Source: Agromyces intestinalis (GTDB lineage Bacteria > Actinomycetota > Actinomycetes > Actinomycetales > Microbacteriaceae). Taken from it: 64,000 bases of DNA. Shown in pieces: positions 8,833 through 20,439 of this stretch (the stretch's first letter is position 1; the number at the start of each line of letters is the position of its first letter). The notes beneath the pieces are model-generated. The model did not search any database and was not told the DNA's origin. It saw only the letters and a program-made list of their open reading frames with translations. Position numbers and translations under genes: made by a program. The stretch spans positions 3,596,001 through 3,660,000 of the forward strand of contig NZ_CP043505.1 in the NCBI RefSeq assembly GCF_008365295.1, given 5' to 3'.

Positions 8833-8846
8833 TTAGGCTAGCCTTG
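8833..8846 (+). promoter_or_regulatory. Possible iron-box-like site upstream of acnA
   Basis: TTAGGCTAGCCTTG contains the perfect palindrome AGGCTAGCCT and matches the right half of the DtxR/IdeR consensus (AGGCTAACCTAA) at 9 of 12 positions; the left half matches poorly. Aconitase carries an iron-sulfur cluster and is iron-regulated in corynebacteria, so the idea is reasonable, but the TAGGCT could equally be a -10 element. Confidence 0.3.
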
Positions 8847-8927
8847 CTGGAAACGCGCCTGTCTGACGACGCATGATCGAGGTGTCCGCCGTGCCGCGCA
8901 GGCGGACCCCGCGAAGGAGAGGACATC

Positions 8928-11762
<2,835 letters not shown>

Positions 11763-11778
11763 GTTCCGATCCCGTGAC

Positions 11779-11812
11779 GGCGAGGCCGGGCCCGTGCGGG
11801 CCCGGCCTCGCC
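11779..11812 (+). terminator. Hairpin after acnA
   Basis: A perfect 15-bp GC-rich inverted repeat (GGCGAGGCCGGGCCC and its complement) with a GTGC loop starts 17 bases after the acnA stop. It isolates acnA from dxs, whose own -10 element TAGAAT lies at 11827-11832. Confidence 0.78.
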
Positions 11813-11870
11813 GCATGCCGGTCGCGTAGAATCGATGGCGCTCCGACGGAGCTCCGGAAAGGCGGTGGCG

Positions 11871-13817
11871 ATGACCCTCCTCGAGACGATCGCCGGTCCT
11901 CGCGACCTCGACGCACTCACGAGGGAGCAGCTCGACCGACTCGCCGACGAGATCCGCGAGCACCTCGTTCGCAACGTCGCCAAGACCGGCGGGCACCTGG
12001 GGCCGAACCTCGGGGTGGTCGAGATGACGATCGCGATCCACCGGGTCTTCGAATCGCCGAAAGACGCGATCGTCTTCGACACGGGGCATCAGTCGTACGT
12101 GCACAAGCTGCTCACGGGCCGGCAGGACTTCTCCACCCTGCGCCAGACGGGGGGTCTCTCGGGGTACCCGCAGCGCACCGAGTCCGAGCACGACATCGTC
12201 GAGTCCTCGCACGCCTCCAGCTCGCTGAGCTGGGCCGACGGCATCTCGAAGGCGTTCGAGATGACCGGCCAGGACGACCGTCACGTCGTCGCGGTGGTCG
12301 GCGACGGCGCGCTGACCGGCGGCATGACGTGGGAGGCGCTGAACAACATCTCCGACGACAACACCCGCAACCTGGTCATCGTGGTGAACGACAACGGGCG
12401 TTCGTACGCGCCGACCATCGGCGGCATGGCGCGGTTCCTCAACTCGGTGCGCACCAACCGCTCCTACCGCAACCTGCACCTTTCGAGCAGCCGGGCGTTC
12501 GAGAAGCTCGGATCCCCGGCGAAGGCGCTGTACCGCGGCGTTCGCGGCGGTCTGCACGGCTTCCTGTCCCGGTTCAGCGGCAATGAAGCGCTCTACTCGA
12601 ACCTCGACATCAAGTACGTCGGCCCGGTTGACGGGCACGACGAACACGCCATGGAGTCGGCGCTGCGCCAGGCCAAGAACTACGGCGCGCCGGTGATCGT
12701 GCACGCGATCACCGAGAAGGGGCGCGGCTACGAGCCGGCGCTGCGAGACGTGGCCGACCAGTTCCACGCCGTCGGGCAGATCGACCCCGAGACGGGCGAG
12801 TCGCTCGAGACCTCGGGCGCAACGAGCTGGACGAGCGTGTTCAGCGACGCCCTGGTCGCCCTCGCCGAACGCAACCCGAGCCTTGTCGGTATCACGGCGG
12901 CGATGCTGCGCCCGACCGGGCTGCACCGGTTCGCCGAACGCTTCCCCGAGCGGGTCTTCGATGTCGGCATCGCCGAGCAGCATGCGGTCACGAGCGCGGC
13001 CGGGCTCGCGTTCGGCGGGTTGCATCCCGTCGTCGCGGTCTATGCGACGTTCATGAACCGCGCGTTCGATCAGGTGCTGATGGATGTCGCGCTGCACCGT
13101 GCGGGCGTCACGTTCGTGCTGGACCGGGCCGGCGTGACCGGCCCCGACGGCCCGAGCCACCACGGCGTCTGGGACCTGGCGATCCTGCAGGTCGTGCCCG
13201 GCATCCGCATCGCCGCTCCGCGCGACTCGGTGCGGCTCGTCGAAGAGCTCGGCGAGGCCGTGGCCGTCGACGACGCTCCGACCGTGCTGCGCTTCCCGAA
13301 GGGGGCGGTCGGCGTCGAGTTTCCGGCGGTGCGGCGCACCGACGACGGGGTCGACGTCCTCGTCGAGTCCGACCGCCGCGACGTGCTGCTCGTCACCGTC
13401 GGCCCGATGGCCGGCATCGGTCTCGAAGTTGCCGAACGCCTCGAAGCGCAGGGCATCGGCGCGACCGTCGTCGACCCGCGCTGGGTGGTGCCGGTTCCAC
13501 GTAGCGTCGTCGACCTGGCGGCCGCCCATCGCATCGTCGTGAGCCTCGAGGACGGCGTGCGCGTGGGCGGCATCGGCACCCGCATCCGGCAAGACCTGCG
13601 CGGGGCGAACGTCGACACCGCGGTGACCGAGCTTGGCCTGCCCGACGAGTTCCTCGATCACGGCTCGCGTGGCGACATCCTCGAGCGGGTCGGGCTCACC
13701 CCGCAGCAGATCGCGCAGGATGTCACGGCGATGGTGCTGGGCACGAAGCTGCCGCACGCCCGCGGCGCCTCGGGCGACACGGGCGCGCAGCCGATCATCG
13801 AGCACGCGAAGAAGTAG
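11871..13817 (+). CDS. dxs: 1-deoxy-D-xylulose-5-phosphate synthase
   Basis: A thiamine-diphosphate enzyme that condenses pyruvate and glyceraldehyde 3-phosphate, the first step of the MEP isoprenoid pathway. It has 648 residues, a normal length. The ThDP motif starts GDGALTGG at 144 and runs to VNDN near 173; GHQSYVHK (72-79) and the central [15 protein letters not shown] motif are both present, followed by a transketolase C-terminal domain. I chose ATG 11871, with GGAAAGG upstream, rather than the ATG 36 bases earlier that would overlap the promoter. TAGAAT at 11827-11832 is the likely -10 element. Confidence 0.96.
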   Translation: MTLLETIAGPRDLDALTREQLDRLADEIREHLVRNVAKTGGHLGPNLGVVEMTIAIHRVFESPKDAIVFDTGHQSYVHKLLTGRQDFSTLRQTGGLSGYPQRTESEHDIVESSHASSSLSWADGISKAFEMTGQDDRHVVAVVGDGALTGGMTWEALNNISDDNTRNLVIVVNDNGRSYAPTIGGMARFLNSVRTNRSYRNLHLSSSRAFEKLGSPAKALYRGVRGGLHGFLSRFSGNEALYSNLDIKYVGPVDGHDEHAMESALRQAKNYGAPVIVHAITEKGRGYEPALRDVADQFHAVGQIDPETGESLETSGATSWTSVFSDALVALAERNPSLVGITAAMLRPTGLHRFAERFPERVFDVGIAEQHAVTSAAGLAFGGLHPVVAVYATFMNRAFDQVLMDVALHRAGVTFVLDRAGVTGPDGPSHHGVWDLAILQVVPGIRIAAPRDSVRLVEELGEAVAVDDAPTVLRFPKGAVGVEFPAVRRTDDGVDVLVESDRRDVLLVTVGPMAGIGLEVAERLEAQGIGATVVDPRWVVPVPRSVVDLAAAHRIVVSLEDGVRVGGIGTRIRQDLRGANVDTAVTELGLPDEFLDHGSRGDILERVGLTPQQIAQDVTAMVLGTKLPHARGASGDTGAQPIIEHAKK

Positions 13818-13820
13818 GCG

Positions 13821-14378
13821 TCACCCGTCGGCGGCCGCCTCGGTGATCTCATCCGCGGGCGGGGTGATCGGCGCGGGCCGCGTGCGGAGGATCGCGCCGT
13901 GCCGTCCGAGCGCGACCGAGATCGCCGACGCCGCGACGAACGGCGCCGCGGGCATCGTCATCGCCGCCAAAGCGGCCGAGCTGGTCGAGGGCCACAGCAC
14001 GGCGAACGTCGCCCAGGTCATGGCGATGCCGAGGACCGTGCCGTAGACGCCGAACGCGACGACGTGCGCCGAGGCGGATCCGACGCGTCGAAGGCTCCAC
14101 CCGAGCAGCCAGGCGGGCGGCGCACCCGCGAGGAGCGCCGCGATCGACGCGGGCAGCACGTAGAGCGGCCACCCGAAGATGAGCGCGAGCGGGAGGGCCC
14201 CCAATCCCGACGAGCCCGACAGGCCGAGGTACAGCAGCAGCGCGGGCACCGCGAGGAGCAGGAACCACCCCCACGCACCGAACGCACCGCGAGTGAACTC
14301 GCCGAAGGTGAACGCCATCGGCTCGTCGGGCGTCCTGGGGTCGATCCGGCCGTACCGCCGGTCGAGTTGGTCGCTCAT
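13821..14378 (-). CDS. Conserved small membrane protein, coupled to a TetR regulator
   Basis: A 185-residue protein with about four hydrophobic helices (WGWFLLLAVPALLLYLGL, LALIFGWPLYVLPASIAALL, VVAFGVYGTVLGIAMTWATF, and one around residue 150) and short charged ends. Its start overlaps the stop of the upstream TetR gene in ATGA, so the two form a translationally coupled pair, and the regulator probably controls this membrane protein. I do not recognise the family. No transporter signature or binding motif is visible. Confidence 0.7.
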   Translation of the reverse strand: MSDQLDRRYGRIDPRTPDEPMAFTFGEFTRGAFGAWGWFLLLAVPALLLYLGLSGSSGLGALPLALIFGWPLYVLPASIAALLAGAPPAWLLGWSLRRVGSASAHVVAFGVYGTVLGIAMTWATFAVLWPSTSSAALAAMTMPAAPFVAASAISVALGRHGAILRTRPAPITPPADEITEAAADG

Positions 14379-15055
14379 GCCCGCACCTCGCCGACGAGGT
14401 CGAGCAGTTCCCGCAGCGGTGCGCGCAGGAACGGCACGCGTACGAGCGGCAGCGCGGTCTTCAGCAGTCGCAGCCCGCGGTCGACGAGTCGTCGGCTTCG
14501 CTCCTGCCCGGGGGAGCGGTCGTAGACCCAGAACAGGGCCAGCAGCAGGTGCGCGAGCACGAGTGCGTCGGGCAGTCGCTCGGCGAACTCGTCGGGCAAC
14601 TGCTGCGAGCTACCGGTCACCGCGGTCGCGAACAGCTCGCGCACGATACCGAGCGCGGGCGCCGAGTCGGCGGACAGCGGGTTGATGGGGGAGCGCGGCG
14701 AGACCGCGGCGGACAGGAACTCGGGCGCGAACGGATGGAACGGCCCCAGCCCGTCGAGCCCGGTGAGGAAGACGATCCGAAGCCGCTCGACGAGGTCGTC
14801 GGTATCCGCGAGGAGAGGCAGGGCCGCGGCCCGGTGCGACTCCTGCACGTCGAGGTAGAGCTCTTGCACGAGGTGATGCTTCGACGGGAAGTGGTAGTGG
14901 GTGGTGCCCACCGACAGACCGGCCTCGTCGGCGATGAGCCGGATCGTCGTCGCGTCGTAGCCGCGCTCGCGGAACGAGCGCAGGGCGATCTCGCGCAGCT
15001 GCGCGCGGGTGCGTTCGCGCTTCGGCGGCGGGGCATGCGTCTCAGAACTGAACAT
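14375..15055 (-). CDS. TetR/AcrR family transcriptional regulator
   Basis: A 226-residue one-component regulator. The N-terminal helix-turn-helix is clear at residues about 20-65: REIALRSFRERGYDATTIRL then EAGLSVGTTHYHFPSKHHLV. The ligand-binding C-terminal domain is not of a type I can assign. A 14-bp palindrome overlaps the start codon, and a TAGTTT hexamer ends 6 bases before the ATG, so the transcript is likely leaderless and autoregulated. The next gene, a membrane protein, overlaps by 4 bases. The fadB-fadA operon lies just upstream on the same strand, so control of fatty-acid genes is possible but not shown. Confidence 0.9.
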   Translation of the reverse strand: MFSSETHAPPPKRERTRAQLREIALRSFRERGYDATTIRLIADEAGLSVGTTHYHFPSKHHLVQELYLDVQESHRAAALPLLADTDDLVERLRIVFLTGLDGLGPFHPFAPEFLSAAVSPRSPINPLSADSAPALGIVRELFATAVTGSSQQLPDEFAERLPDALVLAHLLLALFWVYDRSPGQERSRRLVDRGLRLLKTALPLVRVPFLRAPLRELLDLVGEVRA

Positions 15056-15061
15056 GTTCAG
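15048..15061 (-). promoter_or_regulatory. Palindromic operator over the TetR start codon
   Basis: CTGAACATGTTCAG is a perfect 14-bp palindrome that contains the ATG of the TetR gene. The direct repeat TCAGAA occurs at 15043 and 15058. With the -10-like TAGTTT (complement of 15062-15067) immediately upstream, binding here would block both transcription and initiation. It is not a LexA site, because GAAC and GTTC are 2, not 4, bases apart. Confidence 0.6.
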
Positions 15062-15094
15062 AAACTAGCACCGGTGTGGCGCCGACACAACGAC

Positions 15095-15125
15095 GGAGGG
15101 CCCGTGACGAGGTCACGGGCCCTCC
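15095..15125 (-). terminator. Hairpin at the end of the fadA-fadB operon
   Basis: A perfect 14-bp inverted repeat with a GAG loop starts 15 bases beyond the fadB stop on the minus strand. It separates the fad operon from the TetR gene that follows on the same strand. Confidence 0.78.
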
Positions 15126-15139
15126 GGGAGATGGTGCGA

Positions 15140-17284
15140 TTACGCGCCGACGCCGCGGATCACCGGGTGGTGGAACGTGTCGCCGAACGCGCGCTCGGAG
15201 GCACCGACGCGGTCGAGATACGGCGTCGCTCCGCCGGCCTGGAACGGCCAGCCGGCGCCGAGCACCAGGCACAAGTCGATGTCCTCGGCCGCAGCGACGA
15301 CCTGCTCGTCGAGCATGAGCTTGATCTCGCGGGCCAGCTCGTCCTCGACGCGGCGCAGGATCGTCGCCTCGTCGACCGGCGTCTTGCCGATCGTGATGGC
15401 CTTCTTCGCGTCCTTCGTGAGGTCGGTGACCTTGCCGTGCTTGTCCTTCTCGACGACGGGGCCGCTGAGCTTCGCGAGCGCGTGCAGGTTCTCAGACGAG
15501 TAGAACCGCTCGGGGAACTCGCGCACCATCGTGTCCTGCACGTGCGCGGCGACCGCCCAGCCGACGAGGTCGATGAGCTCGAACGGGCCCATCGGCAGGC
15601 CGATCGGCGCGAGCGCCTTCTCGACGACAGGCACCGGGGTGCCCTCGTCGACGGCGCGCGCCGCTTCGCCCATGACCTTCGCGAGCAGCCGGTTCACCAC
15701 GAAGCCCGGGGCATCCGCCGTGAGCACCGCGCTCTTGCGCAGCTTCGCCGCGGTCGCGAACGCGGTCGCGAGGGTCTCGTCGTCGGTCTTCGGCGCCTTC
15801 ACGATCTCGAGCAGCGGCATGACCGCGACCGGGTTGAAGAAGTGGAATCCGACCAGACGCTCGGGGTGCGCCAGGTTCGCACCGATCTGCTCGACCGACA
15901 ACGACGACGTGTTCGTCGCGAGGATCGCTGTCTCGGAGAGGTGCGGCTCGACTTCGGCGAACACCTGCTGCTTCACCGCGAGGTCTTCGAAGACCGCCTC
16001 GATGACCCAGTCGCAGTCGGCGAAGTCGGCCTTGTCGGTCGTGCCCGAGACCAGCGCGCGCAGACGATTCGCCTCGTCGGCGTCGATGCGGCCCTTCTCT
16101 TCGAGCTTGCCGATCTCGGTGCGGATGGAGTCGAGGCCCTTGTCGACGCGCGCCTGGTCGAGGTCGGTGATGACCACCGGCACCTGCAGGCGGCGCACGA
16201 ACAGCAGCGCGAACTGGCTCGCCATGAGCCCGGCGCCGATGATGCCGACCTTCGTGACCTTGCGGGCCAGCGACTTGTCGGGTGCGCCGGCGGGTCGCTT
16301 CGCGCGCTTCTGCACGAGGTTGAAGGCGTAGATGGATGCCACGAACTGGTCGCCCGACACGAGGTCGGCCAGCGCCTCGTCCTCGCGCTCGAAGCCCTCG
16401 GCCTTGGTGCCGCTCTTGGCGGCCTTCAGCAGGTCGAGCGCCCGGTACGGCGACTTGGCCGTGGTGCCGAGCTTGCCCTCGATCGCCTTGCGGGCGATGC
16501 CGATGGCGACGTCCCACTTGGCGAGCTTCTCGAGCTTGCCGGGCGCGTTCGGGCGCTTCACCGTCACCGACCCGCTGAGCACGCCGTCGGCCCACTTCAG
16601 CGATTCCTCGAGGAAGTTCACCGGGGCGAACATGGCGTCCGCCATGCCGAGGTCGTACGCCTCCTTCGCCTTCAGCATGCGGTTGTTCTTCAGCGGGTTC
16701 TCGACGACGACCTTCAGCGCGTTCTCGATGCCGATGAGGTTCGGCAGCAGGTACGCCCCGCCCCAGCCCGGGATGATCCCGAGGAACACCTCGGGCAGGG
16801 CGATCGCCGGCGCCGAGGCATCCAGGGTGCGGTAGTCGCTGTTCAGCGCGATCTCGACCCCGCCGCCGAGCGCGAGCCCGTTGATGAAGCAGAACGACGG
16901 CACGCCGAGCTCGCCGAGCTTGCCGAGCACGAAGTGACCGAGCTGACCCATCTTCAGCGCGATGTCGCGGCTCGGGATCTCGCCGACCTTCGAGAGGTCG
17001 GCGCCGGCGGCGAGGAAGTACGGCTTGCCCGTGATCGCGACGGCCTGGATCTCGCCGGCAGCGGCGCGCGCCTTCAGCTCGTCGAGCTTCTCGTTCAGCT
17101 CGAGCAGCGTCACGGGGCCGAGCGTCGACGGGCGCGTGTGGTCGCGACCGTTGTCGAGGGTGATGAGGGCCAGCGTCTTGCCCGAGGCGAGGCGGATGTC
17201 GCGCACGTACGAGTGCGTGACGACCTCGTCGCCCTCGAATGCGGCCGCCAGGTCGGAGAAGTCGATCTTCGAGTAGTCGGTCAT
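15140..17284 (-). CDS. fadB: Fatty acid oxidation complex alpha subunit (enoyl-CoA hydratase / 3-hydroxyacyl-CoA dehydrogenase)
   Basis: A bifunctional beta-oxidation enzyme of 714 residues. The N-terminal hydratase domain (about 1-320) carries the oxyanion-hole segments AAGADLSKVG and INGLALGGGVEIALNSDYR. The NAD-binding dehydrogenase domain begins at KVGIIGAGLMASQFA and includes VGFHFFNPVAVMPLLEIVK, with two C-terminal helical domains after it. It starts with ATG 17284, behind GGAAAGGG and 5 bases after the thiolase stop, so the two are co-transcribed and probably form one complex. The two domains are normally sized and no inactivating change is obvious. Confidence 0.93.
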   Translation of the reverse strand: MTDYSKIDFSDLAAAFEGDEVVTHSYVRDIRLASGKTLALITLDNGRDHTRPSTLGPVTLLELNEKLDELKARAAAGEIQAVAITGKPYFLAAGADLSKVGEIPSRDIALKMGQLGHFVLGKLGELGVPSFCFINGLALGGGVEIALNSDYRTLDASAPAIALPEVFLGIIPGWGGAYLLPNLIGIENALKVVVENPLKNNRMLKAKEAYDLGMADAMFAPVNFLEESLKWADGVLSGSVTVKRPNAPGKLEKLAKWDVAIGIARKAIEGKLGTTAKSPYRALDLLKAAKSGTKAEGFEREDEALADLVSGDQFVASIYAFNLVQKRAKRPAGAPDKSLARKVTKVGIIGAGLMASQFALLFVRRLQVPVVITDLDQARVDKGLDSIRTEIGKLEEKGRIDADEANRLRALVSGTTDKADFADCDWVIEAVFEDLAVKQQVFAEVEPHLSETAILATNTSSLSVEQIGANLAHPERLVGFHFFNPVAVMPLLEIVKAPKTDDETLATAFATAAKLRKSAVLTADAPGFVVNRLLAKVMGEAARAVDEGTPVPVVEKALAPIGLPMGPFELIDLVGWAVAAHVQDTMVREFPERFYSSENLHALAKLSGPVVEKDKHGKVTDLTKDAKKAITIGKTPVDEATILRRVEDELAREIKLMLDEQVVAAAEDIDLCLVLGAGWPFQAGGATPYLDRVGASERAFGDTFHHPVIRGVGA

Positions 17285-17289
17285 CGCGC

Positions 17290-18495
17290 TCAACGGCCCT
17301 TTCCGTAGTGCTTGTGGTGCGGGTTCTCCCAGATGACCGAGCCGCCCTGGCCGAGGCCCACGCACATCGCGGTGAGGCCGTAGCGAACCTCGGGGTGCTG
17401 CTGGAACTGGCGGGCGAGCTGGGTCATGAGGCGAACGCCCGACGCGGCGAGCGGGTGGCCGATCGCGATCGCGCCGCCCCACGGGTTGACTCGGGGGTCG
17501 TCGTCGGCGATGCCGAAGTGGTCGAGGAAGCTCAGCACCTGCACCGCGAACGCCTCGTTGAGCTCGAAGAGGCCGATGTCCTCGATCTTCAGGCCCGCGT
17601 TCTTCAGCGCGCGCTCGGTCGAGGGGATCGGGCCGATGCCCATCACCTCGGGCTCGACGCCGGCGAAGCCGAAGCTCACCATGCGCATCTTGGCGGTGAG
17701 GCCGAGCTCCTTCACGGCGGTCCCGCTGGCGAGGATCGCAGCGGTGGCGCCGTCGGTCAGCGGCGACGCATTGCCCGCGGTCACGCGGCCGTGCGGGCGG
17801 AACGGGGTCTTCAGCGTGGCGAGACCCTCGAGCGTGGTCTCGGGGCGACGGCCCTCGTCTTCGGTGGCGAGACCCCAGCCCTGCTCGGTGCGCAGCGCGA
17901 CCGGTACGAGGTCGGGCTGGATGTCGCCGCGATCGTAGGCGGCCTGCACCTTCTGCTGGCTCAGCATGCCGAACCGGTCGCTGCGCTCCTTGGTGAGCTC
18001 GGGGAACCGGTCGTGCAGCCGCTCGGCCGTGTTGCCCATGTTGAGGGCATCGGGGGCGACGAGCTTCTCGGCGACGAACCGCGGGTTGGGGTCGGCGCCC
18101 TCGCCCATCGGGTGGTGGCCCATGTGCTCGACGCCGCCGGCGATGACGACGTCGTACTGGCCGAAGGCGATGCCCGAGCCCGAGGTGGTCACCGCGGTCA
18201 TCGCGCCGGCGCACATGCGGTCGATCGCGTAGCCGGGCGTCGTCATCGGCAAGCCCGCGAGGATCGCGGCCGAACGGCCGAGGGTCAGCCCCTGGTCGCC
18301 CGTCTGCGTCGTCGCGGCGATGGCGACCTCGTCGACCCGCTCCTTCGGCAGATTCGGGTTTCGCTCGAGAAGTCCGGTGATCGCCTTGACGACCAGGTCG
18401 TCGGCCCGGGTGTTCCAGTACATGCCCTTTTCGCCGGCCCGCCCGAACGGGGTTCGGACCCCGTCGACGAATACGACGTCAGCTCGTTCAGCCAC
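17290..18495 (-). CDS. fadA: Acetyl-CoA acyltransferase (thiolase)
   Basis: A 3-ketoacyl-CoA thiolase that releases acetyl-CoA in the last step of beta-oxidation. It has 401 residues. The acyl-accepting cysteine is C95 in DRMCAGAMTAV; the C-terminal active-site motifs are NPWGGAIAIGHPLAASGVR and CVGLGQGGSVIWE. The start is GTG 18495 with AAAGGGAG upstream. It is the first gene of a two-gene operon with fadB on the minus strand, ending in a strong hairpin. Confidence 0.94.
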   Translation of the reverse strand: MAERADVVFVDGVRTPFGRAGEKGMYWNTRADDLVVKAITGLLERNPNLPKERVDEVAIAATTQTGDQGLTLGRSAAILAGLPMTTPGYAIDRMCAGAMTAVTTSGSGIAFGQYDVVIAGGVEHMGHHPMGEGADPNPRFVAEKLVAPDALNMGNTAERLHDRFPELTKERSDRFGMLSQQKVQAAYDRGDIQPDLVPVALRTEQGWGLATEDEGRRPETTLEGLATLKTPFRPHGRVTAGNASPLTDGATAAILASGTAVKELGLTAKMRMVSFGFAGVEPEVMGIGPIPSTERALKNAGLKIEDIGLFELNEAFAVQVLSFLDHFGIADDDPRVNPWGGAIAIGHPLAASGVRLMTQLARQFQQHPEVRYGLTAMCVGLGQGGSVIWENPHHKHYGKGR

Positions 18496-18574
18496 GCTGC
18501 AGCTCCCTTTCGGATGAGGATCGCCCCCGATCCTACGGACGCGGCTTGAAGCGGCCTGAATCGCTTGCCGGAAC

Positions 18575-19771
18575 CTACGAAGCGGCGCCCGTCGCGTCTT
18601 CCACGGATTGTGCGGCGGTCACAAACGCGTCGGCGATTATCTGTGCGGTCGCGTCAATCTGCCATGGGCGCGCGCCGAGGTCGGCGAGTGCGGCTCGAAT
18701 GCCTTCGACCGATGCGTCGACGGGCGGCTTCCACGCGACACGGCGCAGATGGTCGGGGGTCAGCAGGTTCTCGACCGGCATGCCGAATCGCTCGGCCGCG
18801 TCGACCACGGCCTGCTTGGCGAGCCGGAGGCGGGCGTCGGCATCGGGATGCCTCGCGGCCCACGCGCGGGGCGGCGGCAGCGCGTCGCTCGGCACCCGCG
18901 CCGGCGGCAGGTCGGCGGCGTGCAAGCCGGCGTCGACGGCGGCCCACCAGCGATCGAGCTCGGAACGGCTCGCCCGCCCGGTGAACTCCTTGAGGTCGGC
19001 GAGCGCGCGCCGGGTTCCGGGCAGGTTGCGGGCGACCGCGACGATCGAGGCATCGGGCACCAGCCTGCCCGGCGCGATGTCGAGCTCGATCGCGCGGGCG
19101 TCGCGGGCCAGCCACAGTTCGCGTGCGACCGCCAGATTGCGTCCGGATCGCAACGCGTGAATGCCCGAGAGGCGCCGCCAGGGATCGGCGGCCGGGGGCT
19201 TCGGCTCGCGGTGCAGCACGGCGTCGAACTCCTGACCCGCGATCTCGTGCTTGCCGGCCTCGACGAGTCGCTCGCCGAGCTGGTCGCGCAGGTCGATCAG
19301 GAGTTCGACGTCGAGCGCGGCGTACGTGAGCCACGGCTGAGGGAGCGGCCGAGTCGACCAGTCGGCCGCCGAGTGCTCTTTCGCGAGTTTGACGCCGAGC
19401 AGCTCCTCGACGACGGTCGCGAGCCCGACCCGAGGCATCCCGAGCAGTCTCGCAGCGAGTTCGGTGTCGAAGATGCTCGACGGGTCGAGCCCGACCTCGC
19501 GCAGACAGGCCAGGTCTTGACTGGCGGCGTGGAGCACCCACTCCTCGCCGCCGATCGCGTCGGCCAGGGGAGCGAAGTCGGAGATCTCGGTCGGGTCGAA
19601 CAGGAATGTGCCCGACCCGCGGCGGAACATCTGGATGAGATAGGCGCGCTGCGAGTAGCGGAACCCACTCGCGCGTTCGGCGTCGACGCCCACCGGTCCG
19701 TCGCCGTCGGCCAGGTGCGCCACGGCATCGGCGAACGCGTCGTCGGACGCGATCACCCGGAATTCATCCAC
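18575..19771 (-). CDS. RNase D-like 3'-5' exonuclease with HRDC domain
   Basis: A 398-residue ribonuclease of the DEDD superfamily. Exo motifs are visible: GVDAERASG (D30 and E32), HAASQDLACL near 82-91, and YAALDVELLIDL near 170. An HRDC domain (about 215-295, with EWL/LARDARAIELDIAPGRLVPDASIV) follows, plus a C-terminal second helical domain. This layout matches RNase D, which trims 3' ends of stable RNAs. The start is GTG 19771 behind GGAGG, overlapping the upstream DUF3000 gene by 8 bases, so the two are in one operon. E. coli RNase D is of similar size. Confidence 0.88.
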   Translation of the reverse strand: MDEFRVIASDDAFADAVAHLADGDGPVGVDAERASGFRYSQRAYLIQMFRRGSGTFLFDPTEISDFAPLADAIGGEEWVLHAASQDLACLREVGLDPSSIFDTELAARLLGMPRVGLATVVEELLGVKLAKEHSAADWSTRPLPQPWLTYAALDVELLIDLRDQLGERLVEAGKHEIAGQEFDAVLHREPKPPAADPWRRLSGIHALRSGRNLAVARELWLARDARAIELDIAPGRLVPDASIVAVARNLPGTRRALADLKEFTGRASRSELDRWWAAVDAGLHAADLPPARVPSDALPPPRAWAARHPDADARLRLAKQAVVDAAERFGMPVENLLTPDHLRRVAWKPPVDASVEGIRAALADLGARPWQIDATAQIIADAFVTAAQSVEDATGAAS

Positions 19772-20351
19772 GTTTCCTCCGTCTGGGTAGGGCGGTCACC
19801 CCTTCCGAGCGGGGCGGGAGCCCCGCGAGCATGCACAGGAGCTCGCTCCAGCCTTCCACATGCGGCGCGATCTCGGCATCGAGCGGCGACCACGACGCGC
19901 GCAGCTCGAGCTGCGCGCCATCGGACTGCCGGGCGAGTTCGCCGTACCCCGTCGAAAGGATCTTCGTCGCCGTTCCCGATGCTGCGATGTACCGGGCGCC
20001 GCGGGCGTCGAGCGCGTCCACGAGCCACGACCACGCCACGTCGGCGACGAACGGATCGAGGCCGATGTCAGTCTCGAGCGGAGCCTGCGCGAAGCACACG
20101 ACGCGGAAGCGCCCGCCCCAGGCCTCCTGGCCGTCGGGGTCGTGCAGCAGCACGAATCGGCCGGTACCGAGTTCGGAGTCGTCGCCGTGCCCGCTCAGCG
20201 AGACGTCGCCCGCCAGGGCGACCGCGTCCGGCGCGAGCGAGCCCGGCGCGGGGATCTCCTCCACACGCAGCTCGGGCCTCGGCGCGGCCGCACGGAGGGA
20301 CGTGAGTGCGGCCTCGAACTCGTGTGACTGGGGTGTCGCTCGGTCGGGCAC
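19764..20351 (-). CDS. DUF3000 protein
   Basis: A 195-residue actinobacterial protein. The segments LAGDVSLSGHGDD, RFVLLHDPDGQEAWGGRFRVVCFA and WSWLVDALDARGARYIAASGTATKILSTGYGEL are typical of the DUF3000 family. No catalytic motif is evident and the role is unknown. It overlaps the RNase D-like gene downstream, a pairing found in many actinobacteria. The start is GTG 20351: a TAGTCT hexamer ends exactly 6 bases upstream and there is no ribosome site, so the mRNA is likely leaderless. It diverges from the hydrolase gene across 88 bases. Confidence 0.86.
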   Translation of the reverse strand: MPDRATPQSHEFEAALTSLRAAAPRPELRVEEIPAPGSLAPDAVALAGDVSLSGHGDDSELGTGRFVLLHDPDGQEAWGGRFRVVCFAQAPLETDIGLDPFVADVAWSWLVDALDARGARYIAASGTATKILSTGYGELARQSDGAQLELRASWSPLDAEIAPHVEGWSELLCMLAGLPPRSEGVTALPRRRKRG

Positions 20352-20439
20352 GTGTGCAGACTAGAGTCTCGGTCAGGGCGCGGGCAGGCGGCGCGCCGGG
20401 CCGCCTCGATGCGGCCGGCGACGAGGGGAGCGGATTCGG

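Noticed and set aside
15048..15061. LexA box at the TetR gene
   Set aside because: GAACATGTTC has GAAC and GTTC only 2 bases apart; the SOS consensus needs 4.
14549..17308. A 919-codon plus-strand frame opposite fadB
   Set aside because: Arg/Glu/Val-rich shadow of the fadB reading frame.
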